Assembly (NCBI GenBank): GCA_964616545.1
Contig: CAZTUA010000005.1
Span: forward strand, 1-36,891
DNA: 36,891 nt
Source: JAQVEM01 sp964616545
Lineage (GTDB): Bacteria; Actinomycetota; Humimicrobiia; Humimicrobiales; Humimicrobiaceae
Direction of reading: 5' to 3'
The notes beneath the pieces were generated by a model. It did no database searches. It had not been told where the DNA came from and saw only the letters and a list, made by a program, of their open reading frames with translations. The stretch's first letter is position 1, and each line of letters opens with the position of its first letter. Below, piece by piece: positions 16,575 through 25,404 of this stretch. The translations under genes were made by a program, and so were the position numbers.

Positions 16575-19022
16575 TTACACATTTCTTTCTTCAAAAAATT
16601 CCATAATATCACCGTTTTTAACTTCCTGAAAATTTTCAATTCTTATACCGCATTCATAACCTGAGGCAACTTTTTTTACATCCTCTTTAAAACGGTGAAG
16701 GGTTGCAACTCTTCCTTCATAGATGGTTTTACCATCTCTTATAACACTTACCAGATCGCCTCTCTTAACTTCACCTTCAACTATATAAGAACCTGCAATT
16801 ATTCCAATTTTGGGTAATTTAAAAACTTCTCTTACTTCAGCTTTTCCCGTGTTTACCTTTGTCAGCTCGGGTTTTAATAAACCTTTAAATGCAAGCGTAA
16901 CATCATCAATGAGTTTGTATATAATATCATAAGTCCTTACATCCACGCCTTCCTTCCTATACAGTGTCTCTGCACTTTTAGTTGAAGGCACACAAAACCC
17001 GATTACAATCGCATTTGATGCTACGGCAAGCATAATATCGCTCTCAGTTATTGCTCCTATTGCTTTATGTATTATCTCAATTTTTATTTTTTCTTCTTTT
17101 ATGTTATTTAATGATTTTTCCACAGCATCCAGAGAACCCTCTGAATCTGCTTTAAGAACTATTTTTAATTTTATTATTTCATTTTCTTTGGACAGCTCGG
17201 ATAGTTTTTCCAGAGTTAATGTTCTCCTTGAATCAGCAATTTCCATTAATTTCCTTTCATGATTCTTTCTGCTCAGAAGCTCTTTTGCTGATTTATCATC
17301 TTTAACCACGAATAGCCTATCACCTGCCCTGGGAACCGTGGGGAAACCTACTACTTCAACAGGCTGTGATAAAACCGCTTCTTTTATGTTACTGCCATAC
17401 TCATCTCTAATTGACCTGATCCTTCCAAAAGAGTCTCCTGTTATAAATGAATCACCCACTTTAATTTTACCTCTTTTCACTATTACGGTACCTACCGGGC
17501 CCAGGCTTTTGTCAAGCCTTGATTCGATTATGATTCCGGTGCCCCCGGAATCCGGGTTACCTTTTATTTCATTTAAATCTGCAACCAGTATAATCATTTC
17601 AAGAAACTCTTCCAGATTAATTTTTTTCTTGGCAGATATTTCTATACAGATAGTGTCTCCACCCCATTCTTCGGGAACTAAATTGTACTCTGTAAGACTT
17701 TTTTTTACTTTATCCGGGTCTGCATTAGGCAGATCTATCTTATTTATGGCAATGATTATCGGAACACCGGCATCCCTTGCATGATTTATTGCCTCCACTG
17801 TCTGGGGCATTATACCATCATCCGCAGCTACAACAATCACAGCAATATCAGTAACCTTTGCTCCTCTTGCCCTTATAGAAGTAAACGCCTCATGACCGGG
17901 TGTATCAATAAATGTAATCCTCCTGTTCTTATAATCAATCTGATAGGCGCCTATACTCTGTGTTATGCCGCCCTGTTCGTTTACTGCCACGCTTGTTTCC
18001 CTAATTACGTCAAGCAATGTTGTTTTGCCGTGGTCTACATGGCCCATTACAGTAACAATAGGCGGCCTGGGTTTGAGTTCTTCTTCTGAATCTCTATAAA
18101 CTTCATCCAGTTTTTCTTCAAAACCTATAATGTGATACTTAAAGTTATATTCCTGTGAAAGGAATTCTATCAAGTCTTTGCTGAGTGATTGGTTTATATT
18201 TATAGCCTCGCCCATATTAAACAAAAGCTCGATTATTTGATGTGAAGGTATATTTATCTTTTCGGATAATTTCTTTATGCTAATGCCTTCGGATATTTCA
18301 ACAACCTTCTTTATCTCCGGCCGTTTACCGGGTTCTTTCTTTAAATCTTTTCCTTTTAATACTTTTTTGCTTTTTTCTTTTCCCGGTAAAGATTTTTTCT
18401 TTTGGACCAGCCTGACCCTTAATCTTCCTTCTTTCTCTTCTTTGTCAAGCTCCCTGTCAATCACACTTTTTATGCTTAATTTCTTTTCTTTCTCCCAGTC
18501 CGTTCTCACCTGCAGTTTCTCTTCAGTCTCTGCCGGTTCCTTTTTGCCTGATATCTCTTTTTCATCTGCAGCTATGCCAGCTCCGGCAGCTTCTGAAGCT
18601 TTTTTACCGCCTTTAGCCCCAGAAACAGTTTTACTGCGGGTCTTAGCACGGGCCTCTGTCTTTTTTTTGGTCTTTTTAGTTTTATCCTCAGCCTTTGTAC
18701 CGGTTTTTTTCTTTGCTGTCTTCTTTTCTCCGGATTCTGTTTTCTTTTTTCTCCCGGCTTCCGCTTTCTTCTTCTGTGCTTTTTCTGATTTTGCCTTCAG
18801 GACAGCTTTTTTTACCGTTTTCTTTTCTGTTTTTTTTGCCCCTCTGGTTTCGTCTTTGCTTTTTTTTACTTTTTTATCAGGAGTTCTACTTTCAGTTTTT
18901 TTTCTGGTCTTAGAAGACTTCTTGATATTCTCTCCGGATTTATCTTCCTTTATTTCGCTTAACCCGGCTTCTAAATCTTTTCTATTTTTTTTATCTGTGC
19001 TTTCTTTTTTCTTTGCAATCAT
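16575..19022 (-). CDS. infB: Translation initiation factor IF-2
   Basis: IF-2 is the GTPase that delivers initiator fMet-tRNA and promotes subunit joining. The 815 residues begin with about 240 residues of low-complexity sequence very rich in Lys, Ala, Glu and Thr. There follows an IF2_N module (about 247-292, ISIKKLSEKINIPSHQIIEL), the G domain with G1 GHVDHGKT (327-334), DTPGHEAF and NKID, and then the beta-barrel and C-terminal fMet-tRNA-binding domains. AGGAG lies about 16 nt from the ATG, longer than usual. ylxR, normally between nusA and infB, is missing: only a 90-bp featureless gap separates infB from nusA. Confidence 0.99.
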   Translation of the reverse strand: MIAKKKESTDKKNRKDLEAGLSEIKEDKSGENIKKSSKTRKKTESRTPDKKVKKSKDETRGAKKTEKKTVKKAVLKAKSEKAQKKKAEAGRKKKTESGEKKTAKKKTGTKAEDKTKKTKKKTEARAKTRSKTVSGAKGGKKASEAAGAGIAADEKEISGKKEPAETEEKLQVRTDWEKEKKLSIKSVIDRELDKEEKEGRLRVRLVQKKKSLPGKEKSKKVLKGKDLKKEPGKRPEIKKVVEISEGISIKKLSEKINIPSHQIIELLFNMGEAININQSLSKDLIEFLSQEYNFKYHIIGFEEKLDEVYRDSEEELKPRPPIVTVMGHVDHGKTTLLDVIRETSVAVNEQGGITQSIGAYQIDYKNRRITFIDTPGHEAFTSIRARGAKVTDIAVIVVAADDGIMPQTVEAINHARDAGVPIIIAINKIDLPNADPDKVKKSLTEYNLVPEEWGGDTICIEISAKKKINLEEFLEMIILVADLNEIKGNPDSGGTGIIIESRLDKSLGPVGTVIVKRGKIKVGDSFITGDSFGRIRSIRDEYGSNIKEAVLSQPVEVVGFPTVPRAGDRLFVVKDDKSAKELLSRKNHERKLMEIADSRRTLTLEKLSELSKENEIIKLKIVLKADSEGSLDAVEKSLNNIKEEKIKIEIIHKAIGAITESDIMLAVASNAIVIGFCVPSTKSAETLYRKEGVDVRTYDIIYKLIDDVTLAFKGLLKPELTKVNTGKAEVREVFKLPKIGIIAGSYIVEGEVKRGDLVSVIRDGKTIYEGRVATLHRFKEDVKKVASGYECGIRIENFQEVKNGDIMEFFEERNV

Positions 19023-19112
19023 AATTTTAAATAAATTACTCCTGTTACACTTCTAATATGGTACGGAAACAAAAATCATCCGCCCGTTTATTAATATTTA
19101 TCCATAATTTTA

Positions 19113-20168
19113 TCAGGCTGTATCTACATCTTCACCCTGACTTTTCAATCTTTCTTTTCTGGCTTCATCAAGCTCTTCTTCAAATTGTTTCTCACTCTTT
19201 ATATCTATTTTCCAGCCAGTAAGTTTTGCGGCCAGCCTTGCGTTCTGCCCCTCTCTTCCTATTGCCAGTGAAAGCTGGTCATTTGAAACCACGATTAAAG
19301 CAAATTTATTTTCCTCGTCTGTGAGCACTTTTAAAACTCTTGCAGGACTCAGAGCATTCTTTATGAAACTAACTATATCATCGCTGTATTCTACTATATC
19401 TATCTTTTCTCCCCCCAGTTCATCAACTACCATTTTAACACGCGAACCTTTGGGCCCAACACAGGCTCCTACAGGATCCACATTTTTCTCGTTTGAGCTT
19501 ACTGCTATTTTAGTTCTGTACCCTGCTTCTCTTGCAATGCTTTTTATTTCTACTATTCCTTCGTAAATCTCTGGCACTTCCAGCTCAAAGAGTCTTCTTA
19601 TAAGGCCTGTATGAGTTCTGGATACTATTACCTGCGGTCCCTTGGTTGTTTTCCTGACATCAGAGATATAACATTTTATCCTCTCTCCATGCCTGTACCT
19701 TTCTCTCGGAACCTGCTCGTTTGGTGGAAGCAGAGCCTCAACTTTACCCAGATCCACCAGGGTAAATCTTGCATCGCTCTGCTGTACAATTCCTGTTACC
19801 ATATCTCCAACTCTATCCTTGAATTCTTCATACATTATTTCCCGCTCAGCTTCTTTAATTTTTTGTTTTATTACCTGTTTTGCTGTCTGCGCTGCTATCC
19901 TTCCAAAGTTGTCGGGAGTTACTTCTACTTCGTTATTCTTTCCGCTGTCTTCTCCGGTTTCACCTTCACTTTCATCTTCATTCAGGATCTTAAATACTTT
20001 TATTTCACCTGTCTTTAAATTTATATCAATCCGGCACTCATAATCCACCTGATAGTTTTTTTTGTATGCTGAAACAAAGGCTATTTTAAGAGCCTCTATC
20101 AGTGTATCCTGTTTTATTCCTTTTTCCTTTTCTAATTCTACTAAAGCCGTTATTAATTTTTTATTCAA
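19113..20168 (-). CDS. nusA: Transcription termination/antitermination factor NusA
   Basis: NusA binds RNA polymerase and nascent RNA, promotes pausing and intrinsic termination, and takes part in rRNA antitermination. The order is an N-terminal polymerase-binding domain, an S1 domain (GDMVTGIVQQSDARFTLVD), then KH1 (VGACVGPKGSRV) and KH2 (LAIGREGQNARLAAKLTGW). It lacks the C-terminal acidic repeats of E. coli NusA, as is usual in Gram-positive bacteria. I choose the TTG at 20168 (MNKKLITALVELEKEKGI, 351 residues): its spacing to LEKEKGI matches B. subtilis NusA and AGGTGG lies 5 nt upstream. A GTG at 20177 is the alternative. rimP, the usual upstream gene, is absent. Confidence 0.96.
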   Translation of the reverse strand: MNKKLITALVELEKEKGIKQDTLIEALKIAFVSAYKKNYQVDYECRIDINLKTGEIKVFKILNEDESEGETGEDSGKNNEVEVTPDNFGRIAAQTAKQVIKQKIKEAEREIMYEEFKDRVGDMVTGIVQQSDARFTLVDLGKVEALLPPNEQVPRERYRHGERIKCYISDVRKTTKGPQVIVSRTHTGLIRRLFELEVPEIYEGIVEIKSIAREAGYRTKIAVSSNEKNVDPVGACVGPKGSRVKMVVDELGGEKIDIVEYSDDIVSFIKNALSPARVLKVLTDEENKFALIVVSNDQLSLAIGREGQNARLAAKLTGWKIDIKSEKQFEEELDEARKERLKSQGEDVDTA

Positions 20169-20200
20169 TTCTACCACCTGTATATAACAGAATTTAAACT

Positions 20201-20232
20201 AAAAAATAGTGGGTGAAGCCCACTATTTTTTT
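20201..20232 (-). terminator. Strong intrinsic terminator in the nusA leader
   Basis: There is a perfect 13-bp inverted repeat, AAAAAATAGTGGG / CCCACTATTTTTT, around a 5-nt loop. On the minus-strand RNA it gives a GUGGG/CCCAC-cored stem followed by six U residues; because of its symmetry it would also work on the other strand. It ends about 25-33 nt before nusA and lies downstream of a good promoter (20288-20261), so it should sit in the nusA 5' leader. It may also stop recD2 readthrough. Confidence 0.85.
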
Positions 20233-20260
20233 AAACTTTTAACATTAAAATTTAGCTAAA

Positions 20261-20288
20261 AGTATATCATAATTTTAAAAAAATACAA
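20261..20288 (-). promoter_or_regulatory. Putative nusA operon promoter
   Basis: The minus strand has -35 TTGTAT (20288-20283), a 16-bp spacer and extended -10 TGATATACT (hexamer 20266-20261). The predicted start near 20254 would place the intrinsic terminator at 20232-20201 about 22 nt into the transcript. A second, weaker extended -10 (TGTTATATA, 20189-20181) lies after the terminator and could give a nearly leaderless nusA message instead. Confidence 0.6.
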
Positions 20289-20310
20289 TCAGTACAATTA
20301 CACTGCAGAG

Positions 20311-20358
20311 TGCATTTTTAAAATGCATCACGGAAAATTCTAACGGTTTCATAAACCG
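20311..20358 (-). terminator. Inverted repeats after recD2 (weak terminator candidate)
   Basis: Two inverted repeats lie downstream of the recD2 stop. CGGTTT-3 nt-AAACCG (20344-20358) is followed on the minus strand by the weak T-rich TTAGAATTTT. A perfect 8-bp repeat TGCATTTT/AAAATGCA with one central base occupies 20311-20327. The first is a plausible but imperfect intrinsic terminator; the second could be an operator or a transcript-stabilising stem. The rest of 20233-20399 holds only the nusA promoter. Confidence 0.4.
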
Positions 20359-20399
20359 GCTGTCATTTGATGATAAAAGCTAGAAAATTAAAAGCTTTA

Positions 20400-22568
20400 T
20401 TAATAGTTTCTCAGCAGGCTCTTTAAGCTGGTGTATCGTTTTTCAACTACATTTCTGTTTACTGCCATCCCTATGGCTTTCTTGCTTCCAACCAGTACAA
20501 CAAGCTCTCTTGCCCTGGTAATTGCCGTATAAAGCAAATTCCTCTGCAGTAATATATAGTGAGAGGTGAGAAGAGGTATTATAACACATTTAAATTCCGA
20601 GCCCTGGGATTTATGTATTGATATAGCATATGAAAGATTTATTTCATCAAGTTCAAAAAAACTATAGCTAACGGTTCTGCCATCAAAATTTACCGTTATT
20701 TCTTCTGCTTCCATGTCTATACCGTTAATAATTCCTATATCTCCGTTATAAATATCCTTTTCGTAATTATTTTTCATCTGGATAACCTTGTCATTTAATT
20801 TATACTGCACGGCACCTTTTAAAATTTTTTTACTGGCGGGATTTAAAATCTCCTGAATCTGTGTATTCAGATTATTTACCCCTACAGTCCCTTTATTCGT
20901 GGGAACCAGAACCTGAATATCATAGACAGGATCATAATTAAAGCTTCCCGGTATTCTTTTTGTCAGTAAATCCAGTATAAGATTTACCACCTCATCTGGT
21001 TCATTTTTTTCTATGAAGAAAAAATCATTATTTTTTGGTTTTCCTATAAACGGAAATTGGCCGTCCCTTACCTTATGAGCATTATATATAATAAGGCTTT
21101 CGCTTTCCTGCCTGTATATTTTTTTTAATTCAATTACCGGAATTTCTCCTGAGCCTATCATATCGCTTAAAACATTTCCCGGTCCTACTGAAGGAAGCTG
21201 ATCTATATCACCTACAAAGATGACTCTTGTTTCCGGATTTACCGCAGAAAGCAAGTTCTTCATTAATCTTATATCTATCATTGAAGCTTCATCAATCATT
21301 ACTATATCTGTTTTGATAGGTTCTTTTTCATTTTTTAGAAATTTGTTTAATTTTGGATTATAGTTCAGAAGCCTGTGTATTGTCTTTGCCTCTTTTCCGG
21401 TAGTTTCACACAATCTCTTAGACGCTCTTCCAGTTGGTGCGCCCAGGATAACATCTTTATTTCTTTTCTCAAAGAGTTTTATAATAAAATTAAGTATTGT
21501 GCTTTTCCCAGTACCCGGGCTCCCTGTTATGACGAGCATTTTTTCGGTTACAGCTTTCTCAATAGCTTTTACCTGAACGTCGTCAAGCAATATTTTTCCT
21601 TCTGCCGATAACTCTCTTATTAAACCTGATATATTTTTCCCCTTGTTTTCTGCTGCGCCTCCCCCATTTGAATTATTTAAAATATCCAGGATTTTTTTGC
21701 TTACATATTTTTCCGCATTATAGATATTTGTAAGGTAAACTTTTTTATCGTCATCTCCAGTAATTGTTATTTTATCTTCACCCTCAAGTTCGGCCACAGC
21801 TCTGTTTAAACTTCCCATTTCTGTTTCAAGAAAACCTTCTGCTAATTCTATCAACTCATCATATGGATAGTAGCAATGACCTGCATCTTCTGCTTCGTTT
21901 AATACGTATATTATTCCTGCCTTTATTCTAAAAAGCGATTCTTTTTCAATGCCTGATTTCAGTGCAATCCTGTCAGCAATTTTAAAACCTATTCCCGGTA
22001 TATCCTCAGATAACCTGTAAGGATTCTTTTTTACAACATTTATTGAATTATCCCGGTATCTGTTATAGATTTTTAATGCATAACTGCTGCTTATTCCGAG
22101 CGACTGAAGAAAAATCATTGTATCTCTTATATTTTTATGTTTCTTCCATGACTCAACAATCATGTTTATTCTTTTTCTTCCGATTCCCTCTATCTCATTC
22201 AATTTTTCTGGTTCTTTATCCAGTATTCTCAGAGTTTCAAGTTTAAAGCAGGAAACAATCTTTTCTGCCATTACAGGCCCAATACCTTTTATCAAACCCG
22301 AACCAAGGTAGTTGCTGATTCCTTTTATTGTTGCCGGTTCAGCTGTTTCTATGCTTTCGATTTCAAACTGCTGTCCGTAATTTTTATTTAGAACCCATTT
22401 TCCGTTTATCTCCAGAGTTTCACCGCATTGAAGCTCAAAAGCATTCCCGACAACCGTTACAAGCCTTCCTCCTTCCACCCTTACCTTTCCAACCATAAAT
22501 CCGGTTTCGGAGTTCTTAAAAACAATCCTTTCCAGAACTCCTTTTATTTTGTTGTCCTGATTTTCCAT
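20400..22568 (-). CDS. recD2: ATP-dependent RecD2-like DNA helicase
   Basis: RecD2 is a 5'-3' SF1B helicase found without RecBC, linked in Gram-positive bacteria to replication-fork repair. The 722 residues have an N-terminal OB-like region, helix-hairpin-helix segments (about 81-135 and 185-200), Walker A GSPGTGKS (349-356), Walker B VMIDEASM, GDIDQLPSVGPG, and a C-terminal UvrD-type segment YAISIHKSQGSEFKCVIIP. The protein starts 7 nt after proS, so the two are co-transcribed. Its position between proS and nusA is unusual: rimP normally occupies this interval. Confidence 0.96.
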   Translation of the reverse strand: MENQDNKIKGVLERIVFKNSETGFMVGKVRVEGGRLVTVVGNAFELQCGETLEINGKWVLNKNYGQQFEIESIETAEPATIKGISNYLGSGLIKGIGPVMAEKIVSCFKLETLRILDKEPEKLNEIEGIGRKRINMIVESWKKHKNIRDTMIFLQSLGISSSYALKIYNRYRDNSINVVKKNPYRLSEDIPGIGFKIADRIALKSGIEKESLFRIKAGIIYVLNEAEDAGHCYYPYDELIELAEGFLETEMGSLNRAVAELEGEDKITITGDDDKKVYLTNIYNAEKYVSKKILDILNNSNGGGAAENKGKNISGLIRELSAEGKILLDDVQVKAIEKAVTEKMLVITGSPGTGKSTILNFIIKLFEKRNKDVILGAPTGRASKRLCETTGKEAKTIHRLLNYNPKLNKFLKNEKEPIKTDIVMIDEASMIDIRLMKNLLSAVNPETRVIFVGDIDQLPSVGPGNVLSDMIGSGEIPVIELKKIYRQESESLIIYNAHKVRDGQFPFIGKPKNNDFFFIEKNEPDEVVNLILDLLTKRIPGSFNYDPVYDIQVLVPTNKGTVGVNNLNTQIQEILNPASKKILKGAVQYKLNDKVIQMKNNYEKDIYNGDIGIINGIDMEAEEITVNFDGRTVSYSFFELDEINLSYAISIHKSQGSEFKCVIIPLLTSHYILLQRNLLYTAITRARELVVLVGSKKAIGMAVNRNVVEKRYTSLKSLLRNY

Positions 22569-22575
22569 TTTAAGA

Positions 22576-24306
22576 TTATTTGAGGTTGTTTTCAGATTTG
22601 AATTTTTTTATGAATTCAGAAATTGAATCAGCATTAAGTTCTATCTTATCTCCGCTTTTGCGGTATTCGACATCTATTAATTTTTTTTCCAGGAATTTCT
22701 TCCCTAAAATAAATTTTAGTGGTATTCCAATTAAATCAGAATCCTTGAATTTTATTCCTGCATTTATATCTCTATCATCATAGAGAACCTCGACATTCAT
22801 TTCCCTTAAAATTTTGTATATTTTTTCACCGGCAGTGGAAAGTAGCTCATCCTTAGCTGTTGTTACGATAAGGTTAACCATAAACGGGGCTATTGAAGCA
22901 GGCCATATTATTCCTCTTTCATCATACAGCTGTTCTATGGCTGCTGCCATTATCCTCGTAATTCCTATTCCGTAACAACCCATAATAAGGGGCTTCAGCC
23001 TTCCATCAATATCAAGGAATCTGGCATCCATCTTTTCGCTGTATTTACATCCCAGCTTAAAGATATGCCCTATTTCAATTCCTTTTTCAAATTTAATCTT
23101 CATTCCACAATTAATACATTTATCACCGGGTTCAGGATAGATAAAATCACCCTGTTGCTTCACAGTAAAATCCCTGGGGTAATTAATATTTATAAGATGA
23201 TAATCTTTTTTATTGGATCCGGCTACAAAATTATTTCCGCTTTTTATTGAATTATCCATATATATATCTATATCATCATCAAGTCCAGCCGGTCCGAGAT
23301 AACCTATTGCAAGATTTCTTCCTTCTGGAGAGCTTTTAAGGAGCTCGAGGTTCCTTTTTAAATACTCCGAAGCTTTCTTTATATTCAATTCTCTGTCTCC
23401 CCTTACAAGAAAAGCATAAATCTTCCCATCTTCGTCATTCAGTAAAATAGTTTTTATAATCTTGCTGCTATCTACTTTAAGATAATCTGAGAGTCCTTTT
23501 ATATCTGTAACGCCAGGAGTATGTATCTCTTTTAAGGGCTCCAATTTAAGTAACTTAATGTTGTCCATGGTCTCTTCATCAGTTGCAGGAACAGATTCTG
23601 CCATTTCAAAATTAGCAGAGTAACCACATTCAGTGCAAAAAACAAGTCTTTCTTCACCATTGTCGGCAAAAACTATAAATTCGTGGGACGCTTTTCCCCC
23701 GATCAACCCTGTGTCTGCTGCTACTACTCTGTATTTAAGTCCGATTCTTTCCAGTATCCTGCAGTATGCATCATGCATTTTCCGGTATATTGTTTCCAGA
23801 CTTTCATCATCTTTACTAAAACTATAGCTATCCTTCATAATAAATTCACGGGCTCTCAGTAATCCATATCTTGGCCTTATCTCATCTCTGAATTTAACCT
23901 GTATCTGATACAGGTTTATCGGTAAATCTTTATAAGATTTTATATCCGAATATGCCAGATAGGTCATTATCTCCTCATGGGTTGGACCCAGGCAGAAATC
24001 CCTTTTATTCCTATCCTTCAATCTAAATAGTTCTTGTCCGTACTCATTCCACCTCCCTGATTTTTCCCATAAAATAGAGGGCTGTATAACAGGCAGGAAA
24101 AGCTCGACAGCACCTGCTTTGTTCATTTCCTGCCGGACTATTTCCTCAATTTTTTTTAATATACGGAGCCCCAGAGGCAAAAAAGAATATATGCCAGATG
24201 CTATTTTTCTTATCAGACCTGCTCTTATGCACAGAGAATGGCTTGGTATTTCGGCTTCACCCGGTTTTTCTTTTAGAGTGGGGATAAAATATTTAGAAAA
24301 TTTCAA
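22576..24306 (-). CDS. proS: Prolyl-tRNA synthetase (bacterial type, with editing domain)
   Basis: ProS is a class II synthetase charging tRNA-Pro. The 576 residues follow the bacterial plan: catalytic core with motif 2 (RPRYGLLRAREFIMKDSYSF), an inserted INS/YbaK-like editing domain (about 230-400, with LKVDSSKIIKTI), motif 3 (MGCYGIGITRIMAAAIEQ) and a C-terminal anticodon-binding domain (about 470-565). The start is TTG at 24306 with AAGGA 8 nt upstream. It lies between ispG and recD2, which follows the common rseP-ispG-proS order. Confidence 0.98.
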   Translation of the reverse strand: MKFSKYFIPTLKEKPGEAEIPSHSLCIRAGLIRKIASGIYSFLPLGLRILKKIEEIVRQEMNKAGAVELFLPVIQPSILWEKSGRWNEYGQELFRLKDRNKRDFCLGPTHEEIMTYLAYSDIKSYKDLPINLYQIQVKFRDEIRPRYGLLRAREFIMKDSYSFSKDDESLETIYRKMHDAYCRILERIGLKYRVVAADTGLIGGKASHEFIVFADNGEERLVFCTECGYSANFEMAESVPATDEETMDNIKLLKLEPLKEIHTPGVTDIKGLSDYLKVDSSKIIKTILLNDEDGKIYAFLVRGDRELNIKKASEYLKRNLELLKSSPEGRNLAIGYLGPAGLDDDIDIYMDNSIKSGNNFVAGSNKKDYHLININYPRDFTVKQQGDFIYPEPGDKCINCGMKIKFEKGIEIGHIFKLGCKYSEKMDARFLDIDGRLKPLIMGCYGIGITRIMAAAIEQLYDERGIIWPASIAPFMVNLIVTTAKDELLSTAGEKIYKILREMNVEVLYDDRDINAGIKFKDSDLIGIPLKFILGKKFLEKKLIDVEYRKSGDKIELNADSISEFIKKFKSENNLK

Positions 24307-24328
24307 TCCTATCTTCCTTTCTATATTT

Positions 24329-25393
24329 TTAAATTAATTTTTTTAATTCCTTTTCAAAACTATACAGTGCAATATCTTTATCTACTCTGGCAATTACCTT
24401 TCCCTTTAAAAAAATAGCTGCCTTTTTTCTTCCAAAAGCTACACCTATATCAGCCTCTTTTGCTTCTCCGGGCCCATTTACAATACAACCCATAACAGCA
24501 ACTTTTAAATTCTTTTTAATACCCAGAGTCATTCCCTCAATCTCATGTACAAACTGCCAGAAACCTTCCGGTGTTCTCCCGCATGTAGGGCAGGAGATAA
24601 TGTCTGCTCCTACCTTCCTCAGATTCAGGCTATTAAGAATTGTGTAGCCCGCTCTTACTTCATCTACTGATTTACCGGTAAGCGATACCCTTATAGTATC
24701 TCCTATTCCTTCATTTAATAAAATACCCATGCCCACAGCAGATTTTATACTGCCTGTAAAAACCGGGCCGGATTCTGTTACGCCCAGGTGCAGAGGATAA
24801 TCAACCTTCTCAGATATAAATCTGTATATATTTACAGTATCGATTACCGATGATGCTTTTGCCGATATCTTAAAATTATAGAACTTTAATCTTTCGAAAA
24901 GCCTGACATATTCCATCGTGCTATCAACCATAGAAGCTACCGTATCCTGCCTGTTTCTTTTTAATATTTTTTTATCTATTGAACCGGAATTAACACCTAT
25001 TCTTAGAACAATATTCTTTCTTTTTGCCTTTTCCAGAATCTCAGAAACACGCCCGTAGCTCCCTATATTGCCGGGATTTATCCTGATTCCGTTTATTCCT
25101 GTATCCATGCATTCCAGAGCAAGCCTGTAGTCAAACTGTATGTCGGCAATCACTGGTACCGTAAAATTTTTCTCATCAATGAGGCTTTTAAGTAAATGTA
25201 TGGAATTCCTGTCAGGTACGGCTATCCTTATAATTTCGCAGCCGGCGTTTATTAATTCCTTTATTTCGTCCCTGATGCTGTCTAGATTTTCCAGCCTGGA
25301 TTTGGTCATGGACTGAACAATAATAGGGTTACTGCCGCCTATTTTTATTTTTCCTGCTTTTATTACCTTTGTTTTTTTTCTCTTTATCATCAT
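24329..25393 (-). CDS. ispG: 4-hydroxy-3-methylbut-2-enyl diphosphate synthase (flavodoxin/ferredoxin)
   Basis: IspG is the [4Fe-4S] enzyme converting MEcPP to HMBPP in the MEP isoprenoid pathway. The 354 residues comprise a TIM barrel (N-terminal IIVQSMTKSRLEN, GIRINPGNIG) and the cluster domain with cysteines in SCPTCGRTPEGFW and GCIVNGPGEAKEADIGVA. Two adjacent ATG codons (25393, 25390) could serve as start. dxr, which commonly sits in this gene cluster, is absent here and must be elsewhere if the pathway is complete. Confidence 0.98.
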   Translation of the reverse strand: MMIKRKKTKVIKAGKIKIGGSNPIIVQSMTKSRLENLDSIRDEIKELINAGCEIIRIAVPDRNSIHLLKSLIDEKNFTVPVIADIQFDYRLALECMDTGINGIRINPGNIGSYGRVSEILEKAKRKNIVLRIGVNSGSIDKKILKRNRQDTVASMVDSTMEYVRLFERLKFYNFKISAKASSVIDTVNIYRFISEKVDYPLHLGVTESGPVFTGSIKSAVGMGILLNEGIGDTIRVSLTGKSVDEVRAGYTILNSLNLRKVGADIISCPTCGRTPEGFWQFVHEIEGMTLGIKKNLKVAVMGCIVNGPGEAKEADIGVAFGRKKAAIFLKGKVIARVDKDIALYSFEKELKKLI

Positions 25394-25404
25394 AAAACCT
25401 GTCG

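Noticed and set aside
18277..19056. Open reading frame of 259 codons on the plus strand
   Set aside because: It is the antisense of the Lys-rich infB N-terminus; its Phe/Ser/Leu-rich composition is what the complement of Lys codons gives, and it has no recognisable domain.
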